From assembly GCA_043718065.1 (NCBI GenBank), contig JAYSWJ010000040.1, forward strand, positions 1 through 15,001: a stretch of DNA of 15,001 nucleotides. The letters are read 5' to 3'. This DNA comes from JAAFIP01 sp043718065 (lineage in GTDB: Bacteria; Pseudomonadota; Gammaproteobacteria; Burkholderiales; Burkholderiaceae_C). A program made the position numbers and the translations under genes. A model generated the notes under the pieces. That model was not told the DNA's origin. It did not search any database and saw nothing but the letters and a program-made list of their open reading frames with translations. Below, piece after piece: positions 12,956-15,001 of the stretch (position 1 is its first letter; each line of letters starts with the position of its first letter).

Positions 12956-14872
12956 ATGTCAACCCAGCCCTTGCGCGTGCTGTCCCTCATCCCCCCGATG
13001 ACGCAGCTCAACACGCCTTACCCGTCCACCGCCTACATCACCGGCTTTCTGCGCTCGCGTGGGGTGGATGCGGTGCAGGCGGATGTGGCACTGGCTTTGG
13101 TGTTGCAGTTGTTCTCCAAAGAAGGTTTACAAGCCATTCACGCTGAGATTGACAAGCAAGAGCAGACCACCGAGCGCGTGGTCCTGTTCATGGAGCAGTT
13201 CGCCCGCTACGCTGCCACCATCACGCCTGCGATTAACTTTTTGCAAGGCAAAGACTCCACGCTGGCGCACCGCATCAATTCGCGCAGCTTTTTGCCCGAG
13301 GGCCCGCGCTTTGAGGCGCTAGAGGTATATGTCGATGATGATGGCGGCGATCCGCTGGCTTGGGCGTTTGGCGCATTAGGCGCGCAAGACAAAGCGCGAC
13401 ATTTAGCCACGCTGTATTTGAACGACTTGGCCGACGTGCTGAAAGACGCGATCGACCCGCGCTTTGAATTTGTGCGCTACGCCGAGTCGCTAGCGGGCAG
13501 CCAGCCTACGTTTGATCCGCTGGCTGAGGCGTTGGCGCAGCCTTTGACTTTGGTAGACAGCGCGCTTGTTGATATTGCTTTAAAAACCTTTGATCAATTT
13601 AAACCGACTGTTGTGCTGCTGTCCGTGCCGTTCCCAGGCTCGGTCTACGCTGCCTTCCGCATAGCCCAAGCCATCAAGGCGCACAGCCCGCTCACCACGC
13701 TGGTACTGGGTGGTGGCTACGTCAACACCGAGCTTCGCGAGCTGGCCGAGCCGCGCGTGTTTGCCTACTTCGACTTTGTCACCCTCGATGCTGGCGAGCG
13801 CCCGCTGCTCGCGCTGCTAGAGCATGTGCAAGGCAAGCGCGGCGCGCAACGCTTGGTGCGCACCTTTGTGCGTGCATCAGCAGCGGAGGGCGGCAAGGTC
13901 AAATACATCAACCTCGCGGAACCCGACGTACCGTTTAGCGATGTAGGCACGCCCACTTGGGACGGCCTGCCGCTAGACAAATACTTGAGCCTGCTAGACA
14001 TGCTCAACCCCATGCACCGCCTGTGGAGCGACGGTCGCTGGAACAAGCTAACCGTGGCGCACGGCTGCTATTGGAAGAAGTGCAGCTTTTGCGACGTGAG
14101 CTTGGATTACATCAACCGTTACGAAGGCACCACAGCCGAAGAACTGGTAAATCGCATCGACGCAATAGTCAAAGAAACCGGACAAACCGGATTTCACTTC
14201 GTAGACGAAGCCGCCCCACCCAAAGCCCTCAAAGCCCTGGCCGCTGAGCTGCAAGCGCGTAACACTGCTATCAGTTGGTGGGGCAATATAAGATTTGAAA
14301 AATCATTCACCCCTGCTCTGTGCCAAGAGCTAGCCGACAGCGGTTGCATCGCCATCAGCGGCGGCCTAGAAGTAGCGTCTGACCGCCTGCTGAAATTGAT
14401 GAAAAAAGGCGTGTCCGTTGAGCAAGTGGCCCGCGTCACCAAGGGCTTCTCAGACGCAGGCATACTAGTCCACGCCTATCTTATGTACGGCTTTCCCACC
14501 CAAACCGTGCAAGACACGGTTGACGCACTAGAGTATGTGCGCCAGCTGTTTGCAGCAGGCTGCATCCAAAGCGGCTTCTTCCATCGCTTCGCCTGCACCG
14601 TCCATTCCCCAGTAGGCATGGCACCGCAAGACTACGGCGTCAAACTAGTGGCCCTGCCCGAAGGCCAATTCGCCAAAAACGACATCGCCTTCATCGACCC
14701 CACTGGCACCGACCACGATGCGTTAGGCATCGCACTGAACAAAGCCCTGTACAACTACATGCACGGCATCGGGCTAGACACCAATGTGCGCAGCTGGTTT
14801 GATATGAAGGTGCCTAAGACGAAGGTGGCACCGGATTTTATCGAGCGGGCTTTACAGCTTGCGCGCTACTAA
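12956..14872 (+). CDS. B12-binding-type radical SAM protein with CX4CX2C cluster motif
   Basis: A 638-residue protein that should cleave S-adenosylmethionine through a 4Fe-4S cluster. The first half ends in a Rossmann-like region (about 190-275: KPTVVLLSVPFPGS, LVLGGGYVNTEL) typical of the cobalamin-binding part of this class; no DxHxxG motif is present, so any B12 would be bound without that histidine. The radical SAM barrel (about 360-560) carries AHGCYWKKCSFCDV, with cysteines C371, C376 and C379, a CX4CX2C spacing instead of the usual CX3CX2C. GNIRFEKSF, GCIAISGGLE and YLMYGFPTQT follow the order expected of the barrel strands. The ATG at 12956 is chosen because conserved-looking sequence (LRVLSLIPPM) starts soon after; the in-frame ATG at 12926 adds ten residues and is possible. 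The substrate is unknown and neighbours give no pathway hint. Confidence 0.87.
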   Translation: MSTQPLRVLSLIPPMTQLNTPYPSTAYITGFLRSRGVDAVQADVALALVLQLFSKEGLQAIHAEIDKQEQTTERVVLFMEQFARYAATITPAINFLQGKDSTLAHRINSRSFLPEGPRFEALEVYVDDDGGDPLAWAFGALGAQDKARHLATLYLNDLADVLKDAIDPRFEFVRYAESLAGSQPTFDPLAEALAQPLTLVDSALVDIALKTFDQFKPTVVLLSVPFPGSVYAAFRIAQAIKAHSPLTTLVLGGGYVNTELRELAEPRVFAYFDFVTLDAGERPLLALLEHVQGKRGAQRLVRTFVRASAAEGGKVKYINLAEPDVPFSDVGTPTWDGLPLDKYLSLLDMLNPMHRLWSDGRWNKLTVAHGCYWKKCSFCDVSLDYINRYEGTTAEELVNRIDAIVKETGQTGFHFVDEAAPPKALKALAAELQARNTAISWWGNIRFEKSFTPALCQELADSGCIAISGGLEVASDRLLKLMKKGVSVEQVARVTKGFSDAGILVHAYLMYGFPTQTVQDTVDALEYVRQLFAAGCIQSGFFHRFACTVHSPVGMAPQDYGVKLVALPEGQFAKNDIAFIDPTGTDHDALGIALNKALYNYMHGIGLDTNVRSWFDMKVPKTKVAPDFIERALQLARY

Positions 14873-14924
14873 TTCAGCAGCCACTTACGTTGCATCACTT
14901 TGACATCATCAAGGGTGGCAAGTG

Positions 14925-15001
14925 ATGGCACACATGGCGGACAACCATCAAAGTGCAAGATTGCATGCACTCGATGCAATTCGTGCTATCGCATTACTCT
15001 C
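14925..15001 (+). CDS. Acyltransferase-3-like membrane protein, N terminus only
   Basis: The frame opens at ATG 14925 with AAGGGTGG about 7 bp upstream and runs off the window end. The 25 visible residues include ARLHALDAIRAIALL, the characteristic opening of acyltransferase family 3 membrane proteins (the OpgC/OafA type), where an Arg/Asp-containing motif leads into the first membrane helix. Such proteins transfer acyl groups to surface glycans. It starts 53 bp after the radical SAM stop and may be cotranscribed with it. The call rests on one short motif. Confidence 0.6.
   Translation, partial: MAHMADNHQSARLHALDAIRAIALL

Overview
The window reads as a chromosomal segment of a betaproteobacterium, most likely Burkholderiales/Comamonadaceae. 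The grounds are the moderately high GC coding style, an ArgO/LysE exporter paired with an ArgP/LysG-like regulator, and short intergenic repeats resembling those scattered through Comamonadaceae genomes. No tRNA, rRNA, CRISPR array, transposase or phage gene is visible. The first ~94 bases are about 78% GC, fit poorly with what follows, and may be an assembly join.

Layout: (1) 95-607 (+): C-terminal part of a family III CoA-transferase, cut off at the left. (2) 597-5240 (-): a five-gene operon for a secreted, pilus-like surface structure. It encodes a major pilin-like subunit (4659-5240), a second subunit (3945-4559), a small conserved-looking exported protein (3487-3948), a PapD-like periplasmic chaperone (2696-3490), and an outer-membrane barrel protein with an SdrD-B-like C-terminal domain (597-2693). 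The last sits where an usher would be, but no canonical usher domains are recognisable. (3) 5241-5457: divergent control region with a sigma-54 promoter facing the pilus operon and AT-rich inverted repeats that look like activator sites. (4) 5458-6963 and 6969-9119 (+): an NtrC-type sigma-54 activator and a soluble hybrid histidine kinase with its own receiver and HPt domains. (5) 9246-10151 (+): an orphan LysR regulator flanked by inverted copies of a dispersed repeat. (6) 10152-10874: about 720 bp without a credible gene, but rich in repeats, including a long hairpin element. (7) 10875-11489 (-) and 11684-12595 (+): basic amino acid exporter and divergent LysR regulator. (8) 12596-12955: two oppositely oriented hairpins with the same 33-nt core and different stems. 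(9) 12956-14872 (+): a large B12-binding-type radical SAM protein with a CX4CX2C cluster motif. (10) 14925-15001 (+): start of an acyltransferase-3-like membrane protein, cut by the window end.

The most coherent and least ordinary part is regions 2-4. A His-Asp-His-Asp phosphorelay is proposed to phosphorylate a sigma-54 activator. The activator would bind the repeats about 110-145 bp upstream of the promoter and switch on the pilus operon. An intrinsic terminator after the first pilin gene would then keep subunit levels above those of the assembly machinery. The outer-membrane protein looks unlike a standard usher, so this may be a non-canonical chaperone-dependent fibre system.
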